Shown here in pieces: positions 34,623-43,075 of a DNA stretch of 64,000 nucleotides. The stretch comes from DAMCZI01 sp032095175. Lineage in GTDB: Bacteria > Bacillota > Clostridia > Clostridiales > Caloramatoraceae. The stretch lies in the NCBI GenBank assembly GCA_032095175.1, contig DAMCZI010000011.1, positions 60,825 to 124,824 on the forward strand, read 5' to 3'. Made by a program: the position numbers and the translations under genes. Every line of letters starts with the position of its first letter. The first letter of the stretch is position 1. The notes under the pieces are model-generated. The model saw only the letters and a list, made by a program, of their open reading frames with translations, made no database searches and was not told the DNA's origin.

Positions 34623-35393
34623 TTGAACTTATATGACTTATTTTGGAGAGCAAAAGCAGATACAACTCAGTTTAAGCTGTATTCAACGGGGCATGTGATA
34701 GCATTATTGATAATTGTATCTTTAATAGTAGTAATGTATTTAGGAAGGAATTATATTAGGGAGAAAAAAATAAAAAAAGCTATTGGAATCATTCTTAGTG
34801 CAACCCTTACACTTCAGCAGACTCTGCTCTTTGCATGGTATGTTGATAGTGGTAATTTTACAGTTGGAGAATCACTGCCGCTTTATCTTTGCAGGTTATC
34901 CGCAATATTGTGTATATTTATGACTATAACAGGAAAAAGAGAGCTGTTTGATATTGCATATTTTTGGGGAATGGGGGGAGCAGTTATTGCACTTTTAAAT
35001 CCAGATACCTCCGGGTTTGGATTTCCTCATATCATGTATCTTCAGTTTTTTGTAGGACATGGTGGAATCATAGTATCTCTTTTCTTTATGATGTTTGCCT
35101 ATAGATTTATTCCAGACTGGAATTCTCTTAAAAGAACATTCAGGTGGAGCTTTGTATATCTTTTCATCGTTGGAGGTTTGAATTATATAGTTAAAGGAAA
35201 CTATTCATACCTCAGAGAAAAGCCTCTTACATCCTCTCCATTGGATATGCTTCCTGTATATCCATATTATGTACCTATAATGGTTGCATTTATGTTTGCC
35301 TTTTTTACTCTACTATATATACCATTTTTAGCATACAATAAGAAGGCTAAAAAGGATGAGTTTATGATAAATTCATGGATAACGAGAGTGTAA
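34623..35393 (+). CDS. TIGR02206/YwaF-type membrane protein
   Basis: The 256-residue protein has six to seven membrane segments and begins LYDLFWRAKADTTQFKLYST, with SLPLYLCRLSAILCIFMTIT, FPHIMYLQFFVGHGGI and a late LDMLPVYPYYVPIM. These match the TIGR02206 (YwaF) family of Firmicute membrane proteins of unknown function. The start is TTG 34623, placed just after AAGGGGG. It lies alone between two T-box controlled operons. Confidence 0.78.
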   Translation: MNLYDLFWRAKADTTQFKLYSTGHVIALLIIVSLIVVMYLGRNYIREKKIKKAIGIILSATLTLQQTLLFAWYVDSGNFTVGESLPLYLCRLSAILCIFMTITGKRELFDIAYFWGMGGAVIALLNPDTSGFGFPHIMYLQFFVGHGGIIVSLFFMMFAYRFIPDWNSLKRTFRWSFVYLFIVGGLNYIVKGNYSYLREKPLTSSPLDMLPVYPYYVPIMVAFMFAFFTLLYIPFLAYNKKAKKDEFMINSWITRV

Positions 35394-35420
35394 AAGTTCT
35401 AAGTATGTAGTACTGTTCCT

Positions 35421-35515
35421 AGGTGACAGGCTCTTGAGTTATGAGTTATTTTTAAAAAACTATCTTTCAATGCCCATCTTTCATAAATAACTCATAACTC
35501 AAGTGCCTGTCACCT
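35421..35515. repeat. Palindromic repeat, family A, copy 4 (best conserved)
   Basis: The two 31-base arms (35421-35451 and 35485-35515) are complementary with a single mismatch; the outer part is AGGTGACAGGC...CTTGAGTTATGAG. The right arm ends 11 bases before the -35 box of metG. Confidence 0.8.
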
Positions 35516-35526
35516 CTGCTAATTGC

Positions 35527-35555
35527 TTGACTTTACCCGATTGAAGGAATATAAT
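35527..35555 (+). promoter_or_regulatory. Promoter of metG
   Basis: TTGACT (35527-35532), a 17-base spacer and TATAAT (35550-35555). The transcript would begin near 35562 and include the T-box. Confidence 0.82.
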
Positions 35556-35561
35556 GTAATA

Positions 35562-35855
35562 CAAATATCCAAAAGCGATGAAGGGAAAGAGTAGAAGAAT
35601 TTGTTTTTTTAAAGAGAGCTCCGGCAGCTGAAAAGGAGCAAAGAACAGTTTTTCGAACATGGTCCCCAAGCTGCAGGCTGAAATCATTTGTAAGTAGGCT
35701 TTGCCGGGAACTCACGCACCCGTTATAGTGCTAGAGTATAAGCATATAATATGCCGTACTTGAAGAGGTTAGTATCCATTGATATTAATGAATTTGGGTG
35801 GTACCACGGAAGTTAGCTTTCGTCCCTTTTAGGGATGAAGGCTTTTTATTTTACC
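35562..35855 (+). promoter_or_regulatory. T-box leader of metG
   Basis: Contains AAAGAGAGCTCCGGCAG (stem I), an ATG triplet at 35659-35661 that fits a Met specifier, and the T-box AATTTGGGTGGTACCACGG at 35791-35809. The terminator is TTTCGTCCC/GGGATGAAGG followed by a T run (35814-35850). It should sense uncharged tRNA-Met. Confidence 0.9.
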
Positions 35856-35942
35856 CAAATTTCTTATAAAGACTGTATAGATATACTCTACTAACCTCTT
35901 AAATTATTAACAAAACAATAATTTAAAAAGGAGATTGATAGT

Positions 35943-37571
35943 ATGAAGGTATTTATTGGAGGGGCTTGGCCCTATGCAAATGGTTCTCTGCATCTTGGTC
36001 ACATTGCAGGACTTTTGTCAGGAGATATTCTTGCAAGGTACTTCAGATTAAAAGGGGATGATGTTCTCTATGTGTCAGGGAGTGATTGTCATGGGACACC
36101 AATATCCATACGTGCAATTCAGGAAGGGGTTAACCCAAGGGCCATAACAGACAGATATCATAAGGAGTTTGATGAATGCTTTAAAGCTCTTGGCTTTTCC
36201 TATGATTGCTACAGCAGGACAGATAGTGATTTTCATCGTGACACAGTGCAGGAGATATTTAAAATACTTCTCCAAAAGGGCTATATATATGAAAAATCCT
36301 TAAACCAAACTTTTTGTGAAAGCTGTAATCAATTCTTGCCTGACAGATATGTTGAAGGAACCTGCCCACATTGCGGAAAACCTGCCAGGGGAGATCAATG
36401 TGATTACTGCTCAAACCTTTTAGATCCAAGTGACCTTATAGATAAAAAGTGCAAAATATGTGGTGGAGCACCTATCGAAAGAGAAACAAAACACTTTTTC
36501 TTTGCTCTTTCCAAGTTCCAAAAGGAGATTGAAGATTACATTGATACATCAAGAGGCTGGAGGGATAATGCAGTTAATCTTTCAAAAAGATATCTTAAGG
36601 AAGGATTAAAGGACAGAACTGCAACAAGAGACTTGCCCTGGGGAATAGATGTACCTGTTGATGGATTTGAGGGTAAAAAGATATATGTATGGATAGAGGC
36701 TGTGTGCGGATACCTTTCAGCAAGTAAAAGATGGGCTCTTGAAACCAACGGTAATTGGGAGGATTTCTGGAAAAAAGGTGATGTATTATCCTACTATGTA
36801 CATGGAAAGGACAACATCCCCTTTCATACCTTAATACTACCTGCCATACTTCTTGGCGTCTCAGGGCTTCACCTTCCTGATAGGGTAATATCAAGCGAAT
36901 ACCTCACAATAGAAGGTCAAAAGCTTTCTACAAGCAGAAACTGGGCAGTATGGGTTCCTGATATAGTAAGAGATTATAATCCAGATTCCATAAGATACTT
37001 CCTTACAATAAACGGACCTGAGAAGAGGGATGCAGATTTCTCCTGGAGGGAGTTTATTAACAGCAATAACGGTGAACTTCTTGGCGCCTTTGGGAACTTT
37101 GTTAATAGAAGCCTTGTTTTTATTCAAAAAAGCTTTAAAGGGAAAGTGCCACAGGGAAATGTCTCCTGTGAAATACAAAATGAACTTAAAGAGCTGTACT
37201 CTGAGACAGAAAGAAAGATAGAAAATGGAGATTTTAAATATGCGCTGGAAGATATATTTGCGTTTATAAGGAAGGCTAATAAATACTTTGATACTGAGGA
37301 ACCCTGGATAGCAGTGAAAAATGATAGAGAAAAGTGCAGCAATACCTTGTTTAATTGTGTTCAGATTATAGCAAACCTTTCAAACCTGCTCTCACCATTC
37401 ATCCCCTTTGCCTGTGAGAAGATAAGAGGATTCTTAGGCATTGATGCAGGAAAATGGGAATATATAAATGTTAAGCCTGATACTGTCCTTAAGAAATTGG
37501 ATATACTCTTTGAAAGAATAGATAAAAAGAAAATTGATGAGGAAGTTAATAAGCTACGTAGTTTGCAATAA
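35943..37571 (+). CDS. metG: Methionyl-tRNA synthetase, two-zinc type without C-terminal tRNA-binding domain
   Basis: The 542-residue synthetase has the HIGH motif PYANGSLHLGHI and four CxxC pairs in the connective peptide (CESC, CPHC, CDYC, CKIC), indicating two zinc knuckles. The KMSKS-type loop is KLSTSRNWAVW, and an anticodon-binding helical domain ends the protein. The C-terminal Trbp111-like dimerisation domain found in longer MetRS is missing. KLSTSR instead of KMSKS marks a distinct MetRS subgroup; another metG may exist elsewhere in the genome. AAAGGAG precedes ATG 35943. Expression is under T-box control. Confidence 0.92.
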   Translation: MKVFIGGAWPYANGSLHLGHIAGLLSGDILARYFRLKGDDVLYVSGSDCHGTPISIRAIQEGVNPRAITDRYHKEFDECFKALGFSYDCYSRTDSDFHRDTVQEIFKILLQKGYIYEKSLNQTFCESCNQFLPDRYVEGTCPHCGKPARGDQCDYCSNLLDPSDLIDKKCKICGGAPIERETKHFFFALSKFQKEIEDYIDTSRGWRDNAVNLSKRYLKEGLKDRTATRDLPWGIDVPVDGFEGKKIYVWIEAVCGYLSASKRWALETNGNWEDFWKKGDVLSYYVHGKDNIPFHTLILPAILLGVSGLHLPDRVISSEYLTIEGQKLSTSRNWAVWVPDIVRDYNPDSIRYFLTINGPEKRDADFSWREFINSNNGELLGAFGNFVNRSLVFIQKSFKGKVPQGNVSCEIQNELKELYSETERKIENGDFKYALEDIFAFIRKANKYFDTEEPWIAVKNDREKCSNTLFNCVQIIANLSNLLSPFIPFACEKIRGFLGIDAGKWEYINVKPDTVLKKLDILFERIDKKKIDEEVNKLRSLQ

Positions 37572-37588
37572 AAGAGACTGTACAAATA

Positions 37589-37670
37589 ATACAAGTCAAA
37601 TAGATAATGGCAAGTTGGATAACCAGCGTTATCCAACTTGCCACTTTCCATATCTAGTATTTGTATTATA
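37589..37670. repeat. Palindromic repeat, family A-like, copy 5
   Basis: TGGCAAGTTGGATAAC and GTTATCCAACTTGCCA (37608-37643) form a perfect 16-bp stem with loop CAGC. Outer bases (AATACAA...ATAGATA / TATCTA...TTGTATT) extend the pairing. It begins 17 bases after metG. GGCAAGTTGG recurs at 63984 and, changed, at 48301. Confidence 0.7.
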
Positions 37671-37690
37671 AAGTTAATCTTTAACTTTAA

Positions 37691-37799
37691 CTTCAATATA
37701 TGTTGAAAAAATTCTACTACATTTCATCTTCACAAACATCCTAAGGTCAAACCAATATAGCAGGGCTGTTTTAAAGACAAAATATAAGAATTTTAATGC
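37691..37799 (-). repeat. Palindromic repeat, family B, copy 3
   Basis: On the minus strand it reads AAAACAGCCCTGCTATATTG, then GTTTGACCTTAGGATGTTT, which matches 17292-17328 closely. It lies just downstream of the nrdG stop. Confidence 0.7.
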
Positions 37800-37815
37800 A
37801 GCATATATAGTATAC

Positions 37816-38304
37816 TTATTTAATTATAAACATTTTCTTTGCTTCAAGAGTCCTTTTAACATCTATCATCCTCTGGTTGCTTGAACCTCTGAATGGCATT
37901 TTAAATGTTTTGTTTTCCTTTATAAAAGGCCCATCCATAAGGGTATCAACATTTTGAAGAAGTTTTTTCATTTTTTCATCCTTAACTAAATCCTCAAATA
38001 AAAATCCTGTATAGGCCATTACATTAATACCGTCTTTTTTTAACTCTTCAGCCATGTATGCAAATTCCTTTGGCTGATAAAATGGATCCCCTCCGCTAAA
38101 GGTTACTCCATCAATATACTTTCTCTTATGTATATCTTCAAGTAAATCATCAACTTCAACTTCAACTCCACCCTTAAAATCATGGGTTTCACTGTTGTGA
38201 CATTCAGGGCAGTTATGAGCACATCCCTGTGCAAATACCACATATCTTATTCCTGGACCATCAACTACACTTTCCTTTGCGCACCCTGCAATTCTAACCT
38301 TCAT
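37816..38304 (-). CDS. nrdG: Anaerobic ribonucleotide reductase activating protein
   Basis: The 162-residue radical SAM enzyme has the cluster motif GCAHNCPECHN (CxxxCxxC), the SAM-binding GGDPFYQP and ends with TLEAKKMFIIK. It uses SAM to create the glycyl radical on NrdD. AAGGTGAT precedes ATG 38304. It lies 245 bases downstream of nrdD, a wider gap than usual, which contains a hairpin and a family C repeat. Both proteins act in the cytoplasm under anaerobic conditions. Confidence 0.92.
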   Translation of the reverse strand: MKVRIAGCAKESVVDGPGIRYVVFAQGCAHNCPECHNSETHDFKGGVEVEVDDLLEDIHKRKYIDGVTFSGGDPFYQPKEFAYMAEELKKDGINVMAYTGFLFEDLVKDEKMKKLLQNVDTLMDGPFIKENKTFKMPFRGSSNQRMIDVKRTLEAKKMFIIK

Positions 38305-38348
38305 ATTATCACCTTACCCGTTATTCTATAATGGTTCTTCTTTTTTCT

Positions 38349-38402
38349 ATATATATCGCATAAATGATTTTACATTTTTAAAAATCATTTATGCGATATA
38401 TT
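38349..38402 (-). repeat. Repeat family C, hairpin relative, copy 3 (upstream of nrdG)
   Basis: On the minus strand CGCATAAATGATTTTTAAAA and ATGTAAAATCATTTATGCG pair as a hairpin. The second part matches ATGTAGAATCATTTATGCG of the copy at 17378. It lies 45 bases before nrdG, in sense orientation. Confidence 0.6.
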
Positions 38403-38510
38403 TCCTGAAATTCATATAATGCAATAAATGCCTTAATGTAGAATCTTTATTGCGTTATATATAACCTAAACATTTACGAGAAATTTATTTAAAATTGTTA
38501 TAAGACAGGC

Positions 38511-38536
38511 AACCCCTGCACATAGTGGCAGGGGTT
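38511..38536 (-). terminator. Hairpin just after nrdD
   Basis: AACCCCTGC pairs with GCAGGGGTT. It lies 14 bases past the nrdD stop on the minus strand without a long T run, so it may reduce rather than stop transcription into nrdG. Confidence 0.55.
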
Positions 38537-38549
38537 TAAAATCTTATAT

Positions 38550-40580
38550 TTAACAGTGCTTTACTCTCATGGATAGTTCTGTTCTCTTTGCATCATTAAA
38601 TCTATCGACAGTTGAAAGATAACCTGTTATTCTTCTTATTCTTCTAATATCTGTTGAGCCACATTCTGGACATCCATCGTCATCTATTATTCCAGCATGT
38701 CCACATGCTCTGCACTCATCAATTGGGAAGTTTACCCCTACATATCCCATATCGCACTTTGACATCCATCTTAATATATTTTCAAATGCATCTACATTAT
38801 GTTCAAGGGATGACGGAAGTTCCACATAGGATATGTGTCCTCCGTTGCATAGGCTGTGGTACCTTCCCTCTATCTCAATTTTATCAAACATGCTTATTTC
38901 ATATTCAACAGGTACATGGTAGGAGTTTGTATAGAATGCCTTATCAGTTACTCCTTCAATCTCTCCAAATACCTTTCTATCAACTGGAACGAACCTTCCT
39001 GATGTTCCCTCTGCAGGAGTTGCATAGCATACAAAGTTTAATCCTGTTTCCTCTCCAGTCTTATCACAGTAATCTCTTATATATTTTATAATTTCATAAC
39101 CAAGCTTTTGCGACTCTTTTGATTCGCCATGATGCTTTCCTGTTAAAGCCTTTAATGTTTCTGCAAGTCCTATAAATCCAATTCCAAGTGTACCATTTTT
39201 AATTGCCTCTCTTATGCAGTCATCCGCCTTAAGATTTTCTGATCCCATATAAATCTTTTGTCCCATTAGGAATGGCAAATCCTTAACCTTAAGATTTGCA
39301 ATAACCTCAAATCTATGGAGAAGCTGTCTTTTACTTAAATCTAGTATATTATCAAGTTCCATATAGAAGTCCCCTACATTGCCCTTTCCTGCTTTTAGAG
39401 CAAGTCTTGGAAGATTTATTGTAATAGGTGCAATATTTCCTCTTCCTGCAGACACCTCTTCGCCACAGCGGTTTGCAATTGTTCTTGTTCTGCAGCCCAT
39501 GTATGAAACCTCATCTCCATACTTTTCATTGAAGCTTGAATCCATAAAGCTAAAGGTTGGGTTCATTCTATGCCCAGAAACCTTAAGTGCAAATCTGAAT
39601 AGATCATAGTTAGGATCTTCCTTTTCAAAGTTCATTCCCTTTTTAATTCTGAATACTAAATTAGGGAATATTGGGCTTTCTCCATTTCCAAGCCCCCTGT
39701 CAAAGGTTTCAAGCATAGCCTTTATAACCATTCTTCCTTCTTCTGAGGTATCTGTTCCAAGGTTTATGCTGCTAAATGGAACCTGTGCTCCTGCTCTTGA
39801 ATGCATGCTGTTCAGATTGTATACAAGAGCCTCCATTGCCTGGAATACCTCCTCATAGGTTGGCTTAACAGAAAGCTTTCTTATAACATCAGCCATTGTC
39901 TTGTCAAATGCAGGGAAGCTCTGGCCTCCGAACATATCATTCTGGTTGCTTTGAAGTATTATGGCTGCCTGAGCAGTTGCAGAAGCTATTCTCTTTGGAG
40001 GTCTTATAAAACCATATCCAGTGTTAAATCCATTTTCTAAAAGGTTTGTTAAATCTATCTGAAGGCAGTTTAGTGTTTTGCCATAAAAGTCTAAGTCATG
40101 AATATGTATGTCACAATTTCTGTGAGCCTTTGCCATATCCTGTGGTATAACCTTATTTAAGTAATATTCCTTACTGGCAGCAGATGCTATTTGAAGCATC
40201 TTTGCAGATGGAGAGTTTCCTATGTTAGCATTCTCTCTGCTTGTCTCAACAAGTATCTCTCTAACAACATCCATCAATTCTGTTTTTGTCTCTCTGTATC
40301 TTGTTCTTTTATTTCTATGGAGTATATATGCCTTTGCAGTACGTGCATGCCCATTTTCTATTAGAATTTTTTCAACACAGTCCTGTACGAACTCAACATC
40401 AGGTATTTCATTTGTAGGCATGCTGTTTGCCATAAAGTTTAAGACCTTATCTGCCAACATTTCTGATCTTTCAAAATCTGAGCCACCCACACCCTGAGCT
40501 GCAAGGAAAATCGCTCTTGAAATCTTATCCTTGCTAAAATTCACAATTCTTCCATCTCTTTTTTTAATCTGTGTAAACAT
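38550..40580 (-). CDS. nrdD: Anaerobic (class III) ribonucleoside-triphosphate reductase
   Basis: The 676-residue protein has an N-terminal ATP-cone (IKKRDGRIVNFSKDKISRAI), the large barrel with GRGNIAPITINLPRLAL, and the C-terminal zinc site CRACGHAG...CPECGSTD. The glycyl radical loop is RRITGYLSTVDRFNDAK, with Gly653 as the likely radical site. It reduces ribonucleoside triphosphates to deoxy forms for DNA synthesis without oxygen. It is activated by NrdG, encoded next. All key residues are present. No NrdR box was recognised upstream. Confidence 0.95.
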   Translation of the reverse strand: MFTQIKKRDGRIVNFSKDKISRAIFLAAQGVGGSDFERSEMLADKVLNFMANSMPTNEIPDVEFVQDCVEKILIENGHARTAKAYILHRNKRTRYRETKTELMDVVREILVETSRENANIGNSPSAKMLQIASAASKEYYLNKVIPQDMAKAHRNCDIHIHDLDFYGKTLNCLQIDLTNLLENGFNTGYGFIRPPKRIASATAQAAIILQSNQNDMFGGQSFPAFDKTMADVIRKLSVKPTYEEVFQAMEALVYNLNSMHSRAGAQVPFSSINLGTDTSEEGRMVIKAMLETFDRGLGNGESPIFPNLVFRIKKGMNFEKEDPNYDLFRFALKVSGHRMNPTFSFMDSSFNEKYGDEVSYMGCRTRTIANRCGEEVSAGRGNIAPITINLPRLALKAGKGNVGDFYMELDNILDLSKRQLLHRFEVIANLKVKDLPFLMGQKIYMGSENLKADDCIREAIKNGTLGIGFIGLAETLKALTGKHHGESKESQKLGYEIIKYIRDYCDKTGEETGLNFVCYATPAEGTSGRFVPVDRKVFGEIEGVTDKAFYTNSYHVPVEYEISMFDKIEIEGRYHSLCNGGHISYVELPSSLEHNVDAFENILRWMSKCDMGYVGVNFPIDECRACGHAGIIDDDGCPECGSTDIRRIRRITGYLSTVDRFNDAKRTELSMRVKHC

Positions 40581-41004
40581 TCAATGCACTCCTTTTATAT
40601 TCCTTTTGTATATTACGGGCTTTTCTTTATATCGAAGATATTTCAGAATGCCTGCAAAAAAGTAAACCCCAATTTGATATAAAAAATCCACTCTTTTTAT
40701 ATTATCGAAAATTATTATATATACTGTATGGACCTTTGTCCAATATTAAATATTAGTTACTTTAAAAAAAATTATCCATTTATGTATAACTCACCTGTAC
40801 CAACGGTTAAGAAAATATATTAATTTTTTGTATCAAATAGGGATATATTTAATTATCCTACCTTACTATTGTACACCAAAATCCGCTTAATTCTATTTTT
40901 TTTCATCTTCATTTTTCGACTACTATTTTAACTTTTATATAAATTAAATTGGTCATATCCATTGGAATATCTAGATTTTTGCCTATAAATAAGGCTAATA
41001 ATAT
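40581..41004. other. Intergenic region without a gene
   Basis: AT-rich divergent spacer between nrdD and the GntR operon. No RNA or repeat was recognised here. A 21-base palindrome (ACTCATAAAA-A-TTTTATGAGT) follows at 41005-41025, just before the GntR promoter. Confidence 0.45.
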
Positions 41005-41042
41005 ACTCATAAAAATTTTATGAGTGCTTCGCTTTCCTTATC

Positions 41043-41071
41043 TTGACATTAGCTTGTAAACTGTTTATACT
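41043..41071 (+). promoter_or_regulatory. Promoter of the GntR-ABC operon
   Basis: TTGACA (41043-41048), a 17-base spacer and TATACT (41066-41071), followed directly by the operator. Confidence 0.85.
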
Positions 41072-41093
41072 GTACTTGTAGGGAGAAGTACAG
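41070..41093. promoter_or_regulatory. Probable GntR (YtrA-type) operator
   Basis: CTGTACTT (41070-41077) and AAGTACAG (41086-41093) are exact complements with an 8-base spacer. The site overlaps the -10 box and start point, which suits autorepression by the GntR protein encoded 17 bases downstream. Confidence 0.75.
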
Positions 41094-41109
41094 TTAGAGG
41101 GGTGATAAT

Positions 41110-41493
41110 TTGAATATAGTTATCTCAAATAGCTCTAATCTGCCGATTTATGAGCAAATTAAGGAGCAAATAAAAGCTCAAATTCTTTCAGGTGAACTGG
41201 GAGAAAACGAAATGCTCCCCTCACTTAGGCAATTAGCGCGAGATTTAAAAATTAGTGTGCTTACTACCACCAGGGCTTACAATGAACTTGAGCAGGAAGG
41301 CTTTATAGCAAGTCGCCATGGCAAAGGCTTTTTTACTATGTCAAGCAGTTCTGAACTTATACGTGAGCACTTGATACAGGAAGTGGAACTCAATCTTAAT
41401 AATGCAATACAAGCAGCACACAGAGCATCAATGACAGATGATGAAATTATTAACCTTTTAAGACTATTGTTGGAGGTGGAAATTGATGGATAA
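41110..41493 (+). CDS. GntR-family regulator, YtrA subfamily
   Basis: The 127-residue protein has a winged helix: LPIYEQIKEQIKAQILSGEL, then LPSLRQLARDLKISVLTTTR as recognition helices and GFIASRHGKGFF as wing. The short C-terminal part (about 50 residues) is the YtrA type, without a full effector domain. It is the first gene of an operon with an ATPase and a permease, the usual YtrA context. The start is TTG 41110, preceded by AGAGGGG. The operator upstream suggests that it represses its own operon, with relief by a cell-wall-active or similar compound as in relatives. Confidence 0.88.
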   Translation: MNIVISNSSNLPIYEQIKEQIKAQILSGELGENEMLPSLRQLARDLKISVLTTTRAYNELEQEGFIASRHGKGFFTMSSSSELIREHLIQEVELNLNNAIQAAHRASMTDDEIINLLRLLLEVEIDG

Positions 41494-42340
41494 TTGTTTG
41501 AAGCTAAAAGGAGTTAGCAAATGTTTTCCCGGATTCACTCTAAAAGATATCAGCTTTACTTTACCAACGGGATACATCATGGGGCTAATCGGTCCAAATG
41601 GAGCAGGAAAGACAACGACAATAAAACTAATTCTCAACATGCTTGAAAGGAATGCTGGCGAGATTTTAGTTTTCGATATGGACAATGTAAAGAAAGAAAA
41701 TTACATCAAGCAAAATGTTGGGGCAGTTTTTGATAGTATTTTTTATGTAGATAGCTGGAAAGTAAAAGATACAGAAAAAGCTGTATCCATTTTTTATGAT
41801 GATTGGAAGCATGATGTCTTTGAAGAGATGGTAACACGCTTTAACCTGCCTTGGAATAAAAAAATAAGTGAATTGTCACGAGGAATGCAAATGAAGCTTA
41901 TGCTTGCATGCGCCTTCTCACATAATGCTAAATTGCTAATTCTTGATGAACCAACCAGCGGACTTGATCCAGTAACTCGTGATGAGCTTTTAGAAATATT
42001 GCAAGAATACATAAAAGATGGAGAAAGAAGTGTACTATTCTCTACTCATATTACTGCTGATTTAGAGAAAATTGCAGACTACATCACCTTTATAAATCAA
42101 GGTGAGCTTTTCTATACTGGCAGCTTGGAAGATTTATTAGAAGATTTTCGCTTAATTAAAGGAAAAACAAAGGATTTAACAGCATCCCTCGAAGAAAAAA
42201 TTATTGGTCTACGCAAAACAAATATGGGGTTTGAGGGATTAATTCGAACAAAGGATACAGCTCAATATAAAGATTACGTGATTGATGCTGCTACAATTGA
42301 TGATATTGTTATATATGTTAGTAAGAAAGGTGTGAGATAA
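41486..42340 (+). CDS. ABC transporter ATPase
   Basis: The 284-residue ATPase has Walker A GPNGAGKTT, signature LSRGMQMKL, Walker B LLILDEPTSGLDP and switch His in FSTHITAD. The C-terminal part is of the kind found in bacitracin/YtrB-like exporters. ATG 41486 follows GGAGGTGG and overlaps the GntR gene by eight bases. It energises the permease of the next gene. Confidence 0.88.
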   Translation: MDNCLKLKGVSKCFPGFTLKDISFTLPTGYIMGLIGPNGAGKTTTIKLILNMLERNAGEILVFDMDNVKKENYIKQNVGAVFDSIFYVDSWKVKDTEKAVSIFYDDWKHDVFEEMVTRFNLPWNKKISELSRGMQMKLMLACAFSHNAKLLILDEPTSGLDPVTRDELLEILQEYIKDGERSVLFSTHITADLEKIADYITFINQGELFYTGSLEDLLEDFRLIKGKTKDLTASLEEKIIGLRKTNMGFEGLIRTKDTAQYKDYVIDAATIDDIVIYVSKKGVR

Positions 42341-42984
42341 TGAAAGGTGCACTAAAAATTACAAAATTGGATACTTTCACAATGAAACCATATTTAAGTA
42401 TGTATTTGCTTTTAGTCTTTTTTGTGATTCTTTTTTCAAATATGAACACATCTGCAGCAGTACTATGTATTACCTGCTCTTGGTTTATAGCAGCAATGGC
42501 TTCAAATCTTTTTGCCATAGAAGAGAAAAACAATCTATCGCGCTTATATGGTACTCTTTCAGTAAGGCTAAAAGACATCGTTTTGGGGCGATATATTTTT
42601 ATTTTATTAACCTATGTTCTGGCTATTATTGGGGTTATCCTGCTTTCATTTGGTATTACATTTTTCAAAAGTAAGCCTATACATATGCAGGAACTTTTGT
42701 TGGGAATCAGCGTATCATTTTTGATTTTCTCAATAATCGTTGGAGTACAGATGCCCCTCTTTTTTAAAATGGGATATATGAAAGCAAGATTCTTGTCACT
42801 TATACCATTTGTTCCGATGATGTTATTGGTTGTACTACCCTCATTTTCCAGTAAACTGCCGAAGTTAGTTAATTTTGCATTATCAAATCAAAACATTTTT
42901 ATAATAATTGGTTTTATTGTGAGCTTCATTATTCTTATAATCTCATACAACATGTCACTCATGTTCTATAGGAAAAGACGATAA
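42340..42984 (+). CDS. ABC-2 type permease of the GntR operon
   Basis: The 214-residue protein has six membrane segments (LSMYLLLVFFVILFSNM ... FIIIGFIVSFIILIISYN) and a cytoplasmic loop LFAIEEKNNLSRLYGTLSV, characteristic of ABC-2 permeases in YtrA-type operons. Its ATG shares one base with the ATPase stop codon. A strong terminator follows. Substrate unknown. Confidence 0.82.
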   Translation: MKGALKITKLDTFTMKPYLSMYLLLVFFVILFSNMNTSAAVLCITCSWFIAAMASNLFAIEEKNNLSRLYGTLSVRLKDIVLGRYIFILLTYVLAIIGVILLSFGITFFKSKPIHMQELLLGISVSFLIFSIIVGVQMPLFFKMGYMKARFLSLIPFVPMMLLVVLPSFSSKLPKLVNFALSNQNIFIIIGFIVSFIILIISYNMSLMFYRKRR

Positions 42985-42999
42985 TGCATTTTAAAAAAA

Positions 43000-43032
43000 G
43001 GTGCAGCACTGTAAATGCTGCACCTTTTTTTA
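43000..43032 (+). terminator. Rho-independent terminator of the GntR operon
   Basis: GGTGCAGCA pairs with TGCTGCACC, followed by TTTTTTT. It starts 16 bases after the permease stop. Confidence 0.92.
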
Positions 43033-43075
43033 AATTGAAATACATCCTTATAAAAAGTCACCAAAAAAGCTATTT

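Noticed and set aside
35499..35715. Short minus-strand frames over the metG leader
   Set aside because: They lie within the T-box RNA and family A repeat and have no supporting signals.
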